21,002 nt of DNA from PALSA-607 sp036510735 (GTDB lineage: Bacteria > Actinomycetota > Actinomycetes > Acidothermales > Acidothermaceae), in assembly GCA_036510735.1 (NCBI GenBank), contig DATCDK010000252.1, positions 1-21,002 on the forward strand, given 5' to 3'. The first letter of the stretch is position 1. Each line of letters starts with the position of its first letter. Shown here in pieces: positions 14,707 to 21,002 of the stretch. The translations under genes and the position numbers were made by a program. The notes under the pieces are model-generated. The model was not told the origin of the DNA and did no database searches. It was given only the letters and a program-made list of their open reading frames with translations.

Positions 14707-15753
14707 ATGCGAGCCGAACCGAGCCAGGCCCATCCCACGGCCGGCTCCCCCCCGACGCAGACCCGCATCGTCGTGCCAGGTGCACACTCGATGGTCAGCC
14801 TGCTCGGATCCCGCGACGAACTACTGCGCATCATCGAGCGCGCGTTCGATAGCGACATCCATGTCCGCGGCAACGAGATCACGATTACCGGCGCCGACCC
14901 CGAGAACGCCGTGGTCGCCCAGCTGTTCGAAGAACTCATCGCGTTGCTCGAGAGCGGCACGACGCTGACGGCTGACGCCGTCGAACGCAGCGTCACGATG
15001 TTGCGCAGCAAGGACACCGAGCGACCGGTTGAGGTGCTCACCCTCGACATCGTGTCGTCGCGTGGCAAGACGATCCGGCCGAAGTCGGTCAACCAGAAGC
15101 GCTACGTCGAAGCGATCGACCGGCACACCATCGTGTTCTCCATTGGCCCGGCCGGCACCGGCAAGACCTACCTCGCGGTCGCCAAGGCCGTGCAGGCGCT
15201 GCAAGCCAAACAGGTCAACCGAATCATTTTGACCCGCCCAGCGGTTGAGGCCGGCGAGCGGCTCGGCTTCTTGCCGGGCACGCTCTACGAGAAGATCGAC
15301 CCGTATCTGCGGCCGCTCTACGACGCCCTGCACGACATGCTCGAACCCGACTCGATCCCGCGCCTGATGCAAAGCGGCACGATCGAAGTCGCTCCGCTGG
15401 CCTACATGCGCGGCCGCACGCTGAATGACGCCTTCATCATCCTCGACGAGGCGCAGAACACGACCCCTGAGCAGATGAAGATGTTCCTGACCAGGTTGGG
15501 CTTCGGCTCGAAGATGGTCGTGACGGGTGACGTGACACAGATCGACCTGCCTGGCAACACCCAAAGTGGCCTTCGGGTAGTGCGCGACATCCTCGACGGC
15601 ATCCCCGACGTGCATTTCTCCATGACCGGCAGTGGCGACGTTGTGCGCCACAAGCTGGTCAGCGAGATCGTCGATGCGTACGAGCGTGCCGATGCGGCGA
15701 GCGACTCAGCCGCGCCACGGCCGGTGTCCGCTCGCCGTCGCGGTGGCCGCTGA
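14707..15753 (+). CDS. PhoH-family P-loop ATPase
   Basis: PhoH-like proteins are cytosolic ATPases associated with RNA metabolism. The linkage to ybeY seen here is widespread and suggests a shared role in RNA processing or ribosome quality control. The 348-residue product has an N-terminal region (about 28-100, SLLGSRDELLRIIERAFDSD, KH-like) and the PhoH core with Walker A GPAGTGKT (147-154), RPAVEAGERLGFLPG and Walker B FIILDEAQN (D247/E248). A VTGDVTQIDLPG sensor and a Arg-rich tail follow. The frame is open upstream to 14503, but that part is antisense to the sigma gene, so ATG 14707 is preferred, though it lacks a good ribosome site. A -10-like TACGAT lies at 14642-14647. ybeY starts directly after its stop. 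Confidence 0.93.
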   Translation: MRAEPSQAHPTAGSPPTQTRIVVPGAHSMVSLLGSRDELLRIIERAFDSDIHVRGNEITITGADPENAVVAQLFEELIALLESGTTLTADAVERSVTMLRSKDTERPVEVLTLDIVSSRGKTIRPKSVNQKRYVEAIDRHTIVFSIGPAGTGKTYLAVAKAVQALQAKQVNRIILTRPAVEAGERLGFLPGTLYEKIDPYLRPLYDALHDMLEPDSIPRLMQSGTIEVAPLAYMRGRTLNDAFIILDEAQNTTPEQMKMFLTRLGFGSKMVVTGDVTQIDLPGNTQSGLRVVRDILDGIPDVHFSMTGSGDVVRHKLVSEIVDAYERADAASDSAAPRPVSARRRGGR

Positions 15754-16251
15754 GTGAGCGTCGAGGTCGCCAACGAATCCGGCGTCGCTATCGATGAACT
15801 GCGCCTCGTCGCGGTCGCCCGCCACGTGCTCGACGCGATGCGCATTCATCCGCTCGCCGAGCTGTCCATCCTGCTCGTCGATGAGGGCGAGATGACCGTC
15901 CTCCACGAGCGCTGGATGGACGAGCCCGGCCCGACCGACGTCCTGTCCTTCCCGATGGACGAGCTCCGTCCGGGCCGCGACGACCGTGACATCGATGAGA
16001 CCGACGACGCGGGCATGCTCGGCGATGTCGTGCTCTGCCCTGCCGTAGCGGCGAAACAGGGCAGCGTCGCCGGGCACTCGGTGCAAGACGAGCTCGAACT
16101 GCTCTGCACGCACGGGATCTTGCATCTGCTCGGGTTCGACCACGCCGAACCCGATGACGAGAAAGAGATGTTCGGCCTCCAGCGCGACTTGCTGACGGCT
16201 TGGCAATCCGCGCGAACAGCCCAGACCACCGCGGAAAGCGCCGGCGCATGA
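15754..16251 (+). CDS. ybeY: Endoribonuclease YbeY (rRNA maturation factor)
   Basis: YbeY is a zinc-dependent single-strand endoribonuclease acting in 16S rRNA 3'-end maturation and ribosome quality control. The 165-residue product carries the zinc motif H120-GIL-H124-LLGFD-H130 and the upstream conserved TDVLSFPMDE and GDVVLCPAVA. The GTG start follows the phoH-like stop with no gap, and the stop overlaps the next ATG (ATGA). The tight packing indicates one transcript with phoH and the CBS-pair gene. The acidic insert LRPGRDDRDIDETDDAG (71-87) is a normal variable loop in the family. Confidence 0.97.
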   Translation: MSVEVANESGVAIDELRLVAVARHVLDAMRIHPLAELSILLVDEGEMTVLHERWMDEPGPTDVLSFPMDELRPGRDDRDIDETDDAGMLGDVVLCPAVAAKQGSVAGHSVQDELELLCTHGILHLLGFDHAEPDDEKEMFGLQRDLLTAWQSARTAQTTAESAGA

Positions 16252-17720
16252 CTCCGGGCGACGTCCTGTGGCCGGTCTGTGTGGTCGTGCTGATCTTTGT
16301 GGCCGGCTTGTGCGCCGCCGCCGACGCGGCGTTGTCGCGGGTCTCTCGGGTGCACGTCGATGACTATTTGCGCGACGACCGCCGCGGCGCGGTTGCGTTG
16401 CGCCGGGTGATCGCGGAGCCGCCGCGTTACCTCAACGTCGTGCTGTTGCTGCGCGTCGCCGCAGAGATGACCGCCGCCGTGATGGTCGCCGTCTGGGCGA
16501 TTGGACGGTTCGGCAACAGCTGGGACACCGTGCTTGCCACGGCCGCGTCGATGGTTGTGGTCAGTTACGTGGTCGTCGGCGTTGCGCCTCGCACGCTTGG
16601 CCGCCAACACGCTGACGGTGTCGCGCTGGTCGCCGCGCCGTGGGTCGTGCGCCTGGCCGGGATTCTCGGGCCGCTGCCGAAGTTCCTGATCGCGGTCGGC
16701 AACGCGCTGACCCCCGGTCAGGGTTTTCGCGATGGCCCGTTCACCAGCGAAGCCGAGCTGCGCGACATGGTCGACCTCGCCGAGGCCAGCAAGGTGATCG
16801 AGAGCGACGAGCGCCAGATGATCCATTCGGTGTTCGAACTCGGCAACACGATCGTGCGCGAGGTCATGGTGCCGCGCACCGACATGGTGTTCATCGAACA
16901 GACCAAGACACTGCGACAGGCAATGTCGCTGGCATTGCGCAGTGGATTCTCCCGACTGCCCGTGGTCGGTGAGAACGAGGACGATGTCGTTGGCACGGTC
17001 TACTTGCGCGACATCACCCGACGCGTCTTTGAATACCGCGATTCTGAGTCGACCGAACGCGTCGAATCGCTCATGCGGCCGGCGACGTTCGTCCCCGACA
17101 GCAAACCCGCCGACGTGCTGTTGCGCGAAATGCAGGCCGAGCGCATTCACCTCGTCATCGTCGTCGACGAGTACGGCGGCACTGCGGGCCTCGCGACCAT
17201 CGAGGACATTCTCGAGGAGATCGTGGGCGAGATCACCGACGAGCACGATCGCGAAGGCCCGCGCATCGAGCGACTCGCCGACGGCGGCGTGCGGGTCACT
17301 GCGCGGCTGCCGGTAGACGAACTCGCGGAGCTGTTCGACGTCGATATCGAGGACGATGACGCCGTCGAGACTGTGGGCGGCCTGCTCGCGCAGGCACTTG
17401 GCCGGGTGCCGATTCCCGGTGCGACGGCGACGGTTGCTGGCCTCGAGCTCGTCGCCGAGGGCGCGCGCGGTCGCCGCAACACGATCGCCAGCGTCGTCGT
17501 CAGGCTGACCGATGAAGAACGCGCGAAGTCACGTCGACGGCGCGAGGCCATCGACGGGATCCCGGGTGCGGAGGAGCCGGCACCGTTGGTCGAAACTGAG
17601 GCGCTCCCGATGGCCAGCAGCGCAGCCGAAGCGGCAGGTGTCGCACCCGCATCCAACGGATCGGGGCGTACGGCTGCCGCAGCACCGGCGTCCGATGGAT
17701 CGCAGCGAGCCGATGCCTGA
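16248..17720 (+). CDS. CNNM/DUF21 transmembrane protein with CBS pair and CorC/HlyC domain
   Basis: The 490-residue product belongs to the hemolysin C/CorC/CNNM group of membrane proteins, linked in several bacteria to magnesium or cobalt efflux. The name hemolysin is historical. It has an N-terminal DUF21 region with about three membrane spans (8-30, 61-84, 95-115) and the acidic helix PFTSEAELRDMVDLAE (164-179). A CBS pair follows (about 205-330; VREVMVPRTDM, VVDEYGGTAGLATIEDILEE). A C-terminal CorC/HlyC domain comes next (about 345-425; RLPVDELAELFDVDI, TVGGLLAQALGRVP), then an Ala-rich low-complexity tail from about 445. ATG 16248 overlaps the ybeY stop by 4 nt, and its 3' end overlaps the next gene. 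Confidence 0.94.
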   Translation: MTPGDVLWPVCVVVLIFVAGLCAAADAALSRVSRVHVDDYLRDDRRGAVALRRVIAEPPRYLNVVLLLRVAAEMTAAVMVAVWAIGRFGNSWDTVLATAASMVVVSYVVVGVAPRTLGRQHADGVALVAAPWVVRLAGILGPLPKFLIAVGNALTPGQGFRDGPFTSEAELRDMVDLAEASKVIESDERQMIHSVFELGNTIVREVMVPRTDMVFIEQTKTLRQAMSLALRSGFSRLPVVGENEDDVVGTVYLRDITRRVFEYRDSESTERVESLMRPATFVPDSKPADVLLREMQAERIHLVIVVDEYGGTAGLATIEDILEEIVGEITDEHDREGPRIERLADGGVRVTARLPVDELAELFDVDIEDDDAVETVGGLLAQALGRVPIPGATATVAGLELVAEGARGRRNTIASVVVRLTDEERAKSRRRREAIDGIPGAEEPAPLVETEALPMASSAAEAAGVAPASNGSGRTAAAAPASDGSQRADA

Positions 17721-18063
17721 CGCGATCGAGCTCAAGCCGGACGACGAGAAGCTGGTCACTTTGGCGAGGTCCGCACGGGCCCGCAACAACACCGCCGAGG
17801 GTGCCGCCGTGCGCGACGACACCGGCCGCACCTACGTCGCGACCAGCGTCGAGCTGTCGTCGCTCACGCTCTCGGCGCTGCAGGCGGCGGTGGTCATCGC
17901 CGTGGCGAGCGGCGCCGATGCGCTCGAAGCAGCCGCAATCGTCGGTGCCGCAGTGACGGCTCGCACCGAGGATCTCGCCGTGGTCGCCGACTTGTCGCCG
18001 GATGCGCCGATCATGCTCGCGGCGCTCGACGGCGCGGTCCACCGCGTCATCGGGTCGTACTAA
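17713..18063 (+). CDS. Cytidine-deaminase-like protein without catalytic zinc ligands
   Basis: The 116-residue product sits where actinobacteria often carry a gene annotated as cytidine deaminase, between the CBS protein and era. The fold landmarks are recognisable: the N-terminal helix LVTLARSARARNN, the strand pair GAAVRDDTGRTYVATSVELS and the helix SALQAAVVIAVASGA. At the position of the catalytic H/C-A-E it reads SALQ, the PCxxC motif is missing, and the whole protein has no cysteine. It therefore cannot bind the usual zinc and is presumably not a deaminase. It may be a structural or regulatory relative. ATG 17713 overlaps the upstream stop; ATG 17695 is in frame and would add 6 residues. 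Confidence 0.82.
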   Translation: MPDAIELKPDDEKLVTLARSARARNNTAEGAAVRDDTGRTYVATSVELSSLTLSALQAAVVIAVASGADALEAAAIVGAAVTARTEDLAVVADLSPDAPIMLAALDGAVHRVIGSY

Positions 18064-18079
18064 GCGAACGTTGCCGAGT

Positions 18080-18094
18080 GGCCGGTGACCGGCC
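18080..18094. promoter_or_regulatory. 15-bp palindrome upstream of the GNAT-AAA+ gene
   Basis: GGCCGGT-G-ACCGGCC is a perfect inverted repeat with a 1-nt centre, 17 nt after the stop at 18063 and 71 nt before ATG 18165. It could be an operator for a dimeric regulator or a hairpin at the operon end. There is no T run, so a classical terminator is unlikely. Confidence 0.4.
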
Positions 18095-18164
18095 GAAAGG
18101 TCGCAAAGGCCCAGGCCTGGAATAACCCGCTTGGTTGCGCATCGCCCGGCGAGCACAATGCGCC

Positions 18165-19445
18165 ATGACGCTTTGGCGAGTTCGCGAGTTTCAGCAGGAC
18201 GACCTCGACGCGGTAGTCCGCATCTGGGATGACCCGAAGACAGGTGGGCTCGAGCCCGTTTTCGGGCTCTCCGAGTTGCTGACCGCTATGCGGGCCGGCC
18301 AGCCGACCGTCGTCGCGACCGTTGGCGACGAGATCGTCGGAACCGCAGTCGCCGCGCTGCATGGCGACCAGGCGTGGATCTTGCGGGTGGGTTTGGCCAC
18401 CGCGTGGCGGCAACGCGGCATCGGCAGCGCCCTGCTTGCCGACCTCGAGCGCCGGCTGTTTGCCGCCGGGGCGCACTGGATCAGGTGCGCACTGCCCGAG
18501 GCGTCACATGTCGGGGACGCGGCCCTCGAGCATCGCGGCTTCGCCGTCCGCCCTGACGTTGTGCTGTACGAAAAGCATGGCGGCACGTCCGGTGCCGACC
18601 GTGGCATTCTCGACCAGCTGGGCGCTCGGCTCATCCCAGCCGGCCGGTGGGACGAGGTCGGCGGCATGGCGAGGGAAAAGGGACTGATCGAACGTCAGGT
18701 GATCATGCCGCTGGCCCGTCCCGAGTTGGCGGTGCTGTCGGGACTCGTGCCGCCGCGCGCAATCGTCCTGTTCGGGCCGCCTGGCACCGGGAAAACGACC
18801 TTCGCGAGAGGGGTTGCGGCCCGGTTGGGGTGGCCGTTCGTCGAGCTGTTCCCGTCGCGACTTACCACCACCACGGCTGCGCCTGCGGCGGCACTGAGAG
18901 AGACGTTCGCGTTGGTCGACGAGCTCGCCCAGTTGGTGCTGTTCATCGACGAGGTCGAAGAGATCGCCGGCAAGCGCGACGCCGATGCAGTGTCGCCCTC
19001 GCAGGGTCTGACCAACGAGCTCCTCAAACTCATTCCGGCGTTCAGGGAGCGTGACAATCGGCTCCTCGTTTGCGCGACGAACTCGGTACGAGCGCTCGAT
19101 GCCGCGCTGCTGCGACACGGCCGGTTTGACTACGTGATTCCGGTGGGACCACCCGACGCCGAGGCCCGACGGGCCATTTGGGAGCGCTACTTGGGCTCGA
19201 TTCCGCATGGTGAGATCGACATGGATGCGCTCGTCGAGCAGTCGGAGATCTTCACGCCCGCGGACATAGAGTTCGCGGCGCGCCGCACCGCGCAGGCCGT
19301 CTTCGAGCGGGCGGTTCTCGAACACCACGAGCCGACAGCCGGCACCGATGACCTGCTGCGCGCAGTCGCCGACACGCGCCCCACGCTGACCCGCCAGATG
19401 GTGGACGACTTCGAGCAGGACATCGTCGACTACGCCCGGCTCTGA
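18165..19445 (+). CDS. GNAT acetyltransferase / AAA+ ATPase fusion protein
   Basis: The 426-residue product joins two domains. Residues 1-138 form a GNAT N-acetyltransferase with the acetyl-CoA loop WRQRGIGSALL (R82-Q83-R84-G85-I86-G87) and a final strand motif LEHRGFAVRPDVVLYEK. A short linker leads to an AAA+ ATPase of the FtsH/CDC48 type (about 160-426): RWDEVGGM (162-168), Walker A GPPGTGKT (204-211), Walker B VLFIDEVEE (D262/E263), sensor 1 ATN (304-306) and arginine finger region LLRHGRFD (R317/R320). It ends with a helical lid. No protease motif (HExxH) or membrane span is present. The gene stands alone, 101 nt after the deaminase-like gene and 57 nt before era. A role in modifying or remodelling a protein client is plausible, but no target can be inferred. 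Confidence 0.9.
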   Translation: MTLWRVREFQQDDLDAVVRIWDDPKTGGLEPVFGLSELLTAMRAGQPTVVATVGDEIVGTAVAALHGDQAWILRVGLATAWRQRGIGSALLADLERRLFAAGAHWIRCALPEASHVGDAALEHRGFAVRPDVVLYEKHGGTSGADRGILDQLGARLIPAGRWDEVGGMAREKGLIERQVIMPLARPELAVLSGLVPPRAIVLFGPPGTGKTTFARGVAARLGWPFVELFPSRLTTTTAAPAAALRETFALVDELAQLVLFIDEVEEIAGKRDADAVSPSQGLTNELLKLIPAFRERDNRLLVCATNSVRALDAALLRHGRFDYVIPVGPPDAEARRAIWERYLGSIPHGEIDMDALVEQSEIFTPADIEFAARRTAQAVFERAVLEHHEPTAGTDDLLRAVADTRPTLTRQMVDDFEQDIVDYARL

Positions 19446-19502
19446 CCGGCCGATCGAGAGGACGATCGCGGTCGGCAAGCGCCGATAGGCAAGACTGCAG
19501 GG

Positions 19503-20396
19503 GTGGCCCCTGTTCATCGTTCCGGATTCGCATGCGTCGTTGGACGCCCAAACGCTGGCAAGTCGACGCTGCTCAACGCGCTCGTGGGCCAGAAGGTGGC
19601 CATCACCAGCGACCGACCGCAGACCACCCGTCACGCTGTTCGCGGCATCGTGCACCGACCCGACGCGCAGCTCATCGTCGTCGACACGCCTGGTCTGCAT
19701 AAGCCGCGCACCCTGCTCGGCGAGCGATTGAACGACGTTGTGCGCACCACCCTTGCCGAGGTCGACGTCATCGTGTTTTGCGTGCCGGCAAACGAGAAGG
19801 TCGGGCCTGGCGACAAGTTCATCGCGGCGGAGCTGAACCGGATCGAGAAGACGCCGGTCATCGCGGTGATCACCAAGACCGACGCCGCCGAACGCAGTGA
19901 AGTCGCCGCGCAGCTGCTCGCGTTGTCGCAACTGGGTGAATGGGCCGAGATCGTTCCGGTGTCTGCGGTTGCGGGTGAGCAGGTCGAGTTGCTCTCGGAC
20001 CTGTTGATCGCTCGGCTGCCCGAAGGCCCGCCGCTGTATCTCGACGGTGAACTGACCGACGAGCCCGAGATGGTGATGATCGCCGAACTCATTCGCGAAG
20101 CCGCGCTCGACGGCGTCCGAGAAGAGTTGCCGCACAGTCTCGCGGTGGTCGTCGAGGAGATGAAACCGCGCGAGGGTAAGGACCTGATCGACGTCTTCGC
20201 CGTCATGTACGTCGAGCGGCCGAGCCAGAAAGCGATCGTCATCGGCAGCGGTGGATCTCGCTTGCGCGAGGTCGGCACGCGGGCCCGCATGCAGGCTGAG
20301 GCGCTGCTCGGCTCCCGGGTCTACCTCGACCTGCGGGTGAAAGTGGCGAAGGACTGGCAGCGCGATCCCGCACAGTTGCGCAAGCTGGGTTTCTGA
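19503..20396 (+). CDS. era: GTPase Era
   Basis: Era is an essential GTPase that binds the 3' end of 16S rRNA during 30S maturation and couples it to cell-cycle progress. The 297-residue product is complete. It has G1 GRPNAGKS (14-21), switch region SDRPQTTRH (36-44), G3 DTPG (61-64), G4 as TKTD and G5-like SAVAG. The C-terminal KH domain (about 200-297) shows EEMKPREGKDLIDVFAVMYV, AIVIGSGGSRLREVG and VYLDLRVKV. G4 reads TKTD rather than NKxD, a substitution seen in many actinobacterial Era proteins. Translation starts at GTG 19503, directly behind CAGGG, too close for a normal ribosome site. The functional link to ybeY upstream is direct, since both act on 16S rRNA. recO does not follow. Confidence 0.97.
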   Translation: MAPVHRSGFACVVGRPNAGKSTLLNALVGQKVAITSDRPQTTRHAVRGIVHRPDAQLIVVDTPGLHKPRTLLGERLNDVVRTTLAEVDVIVFCVPANEKVGPGDKFIAAELNRIEKTPVIAVITKTDAAERSEVAAQLLALSQLGEWAEIVPVSAVAGEQVELLSDLLIARLPEGPPLYLDGELTDEPEMVMIAELIREAALDGVREELPHSLAVVVEEMKPREGKDLIDVFAVMYVERPSQKAIVIGSGGSRLREVGTRARMQAEALLGSRVYLDLRVKVAKDWQRDPAQLRKLGF

Positions 20397-20397
20397 G

Positions 20398-20829
20398 GTG
20401 CCGCAGGACGCCGGTTACTCCGGCACTCCGCTGGCGAAGAAGCTCGGGATTCGGGACGGCGGTGTGCTGACGTTGCTCGATGCCCCTTCGTCGTGGTCGG
20501 TTCCGGACCTACCGAGCGATGTGACGGTCACGCGCGTGACCGCCGCGTCGCGCCGCAGCGGCGAGGGTCTGGCTGAGGTCGATGTCGCGCTGGTGTTCTG
20601 CCGCACTGCTGCCCATCTGGCCGCCGTCCCGTTGCTCGTCGAGTCTCTGCCGAAACGCAGTGCGCTGTGGGTGGCGTGGCCGCGCAAGGCCGGCGGTCAC
20701 GTGAGCGATGTCAACGAGAATCTGCTGCGCGAGGTGCTGCTGCCGACGGGCGTCGTCGATGTGAAGGTGGCTGCGCTGGACGTCGATTGGTCGGCCGTTA
20801 AATTCCTGTGGCGCAAGGAGAATCGATGA
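20398..20829 (+). CDS. DUF3052 family protein
   Basis: The 143-residue product matches the DUF3052 pattern: N-terminal GYSGTPLAKKLGIRDGG, central VDVALVFCRTAAHLAAVPLL and WVAWPRKAGG, and C-terminal LLREVLLPTGVVDVKVAALD followed by WSAVKFLWRKE. The layout of alternating strands and helices resembles a Rossmann-type domain. Its function is unknown. GTG 20398 begins 1 nt after the era stop with no ribosome site of its own, so it is presumably coupled to era translation. Its stop overlaps the start of the following HAD gene by 4 nt (ATGA). Confidence 0.9.
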   Translation: MPQDAGYSGTPLAKKLGIRDGGVLTLLDAPSSWSVPDLPSDVTVTRVTAASRRSGEGLAEVDVALVFCRTAAHLAAVPLLVESLPKRSALWVAWPRKAGGHVSDVNENLLREVLLPTGVVDVKVAALDVDWSAVKFLWRKENR

Positions 20830-21002
20830 TTGCTCCTGCGTTGGTTTTCGACTTCGATGGCCTTCTCGTCGACACCGAATCAAGCGCACTGCTGGCATGG
20901 CGCGAGCAGTTCGCCGTCCACGATCTCGTCTTTCCGCTTGAGGTCTGGCACCGCTACATCGGGTCGCAGGGCAGCCAGGACGCGATGCTCGCCGCCGTTC
21001 GC
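20826..21002 (+). CDS. HAD-superfamily hydrolase, N-terminal 59 residues (runs off the window)
   Basis: The frame from ATG 20826 encodes the start of a HAD-like phosphatase or phosphomutase of the beta-phosphoglucomutase/phosphoglycolate phosphatase group. HAD motif I appears as VFDFDGLLVDTE (residues 7-18), with nucleophile D9 and general acid D11, and the beginning of a helical cap (WREQFAVHDLVF) follows. An AAGGAG ribosome site sits 5 nt upstream (20815-20820) and the ATG overlaps the DUF3052 stop. Motifs II-IV lie outside the window, so substrate class cannot be judged. Confidence 0.92.
   Translation, partial: MIAPALVFDFDGLLVDTESSALLAWREQFAVHDLVFPLEVWHRYIGSQGSQDAMLAAVR

Noticed and set aside
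15846..17246. 466-codon minus-strand open frame
   Set aside because: It is antisense to ybeY and the CBS-pair gene, both secure; its composition rich in Arg, His, Asp and Val is typical of an antisense shadow.
19451..19468. Two CGATCG palindromes 12 bp apart before era
   Set aside because: CGATCG is frequent in this GC-rich sequence; there is no further support for a regulatory site.
18504..20135. 543-codon open frame on the minus strand across the GNAT-AAA+ gene and era
   Set aside because: It is antisense to two genes with intact motifs, and its residues are the typical by-product of GC-rich codon use; no domain is recognisable.

Overview
The window comes from a high-GC Gram-positive bacterium, almost certainly an actinomycete. 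The evidence is strong G/C preference at third codon positions, frequent GTG starts (one TTG), many ATGA stop/start overlaps, and the conserved core order holA / rpsT / lepA / hemW / hrcA-dnaJ-rsmE / phoH-ybeY-CBS protein / deaminase-like / era. I cannot assign a genus from sequence alone. No rRNA, tRNA, CRISPR array, insertion sequence or phage gene was seen.

Layout. At the left edge a low-molecular-weight tyrosine phosphatase gene runs off the window on the minus strand, divergent from holA (DNA polymerase III delta). holA converges on rpsT (S20), which is divergent from lepA (EF-4). A MOSC-domain gene follows lepA by 4 nt and converges on a small one-membrane-span protein gene. hemW is divergent from that gene. 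From about 6.1 to 9.8 kb the conserved order is broken by accessory material. This comprises a small membrane ORF interrupted by an amber codon, a two-gene cassette of unknown small proteins ending in a strong intrinsic terminator, a membrane protein built from three tandem two-helix repeats, and an ECF sigma factor with a membrane-anchored partner.

The heat-shock group hrcA-dnaJ-rsmE starts behind a clear CIRCE operator. A second, independent ECF sigma/membrane-sensor pair (GerMN + Gmad2 domains) sits on the minus strand between rsmE and phoH, which are often close neighbours in actinobacteria. The following plus-strand genes phoH, ybeY, the CBS-pair membrane protein and a deaminase-like protein are tightly packed (0 nt or overlapping) and look like one operon concerned with RNA/ribosome maturation. 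A GNAT-AAA+ fusion gene then precedes era, which is followed by a DUF3052 gene and the start of a HAD hydrolase gene.

The items most worth a second look are the GNAT-AAA+ fusion, the two ECF/sensor modules flanking the hrcA group (one with a possible leaderless autoregulated promoter), the unknown two-gene cassette, the triple-repeat membrane protein, the amber-interrupted ORF and the cysteine-free deaminase-like protein.
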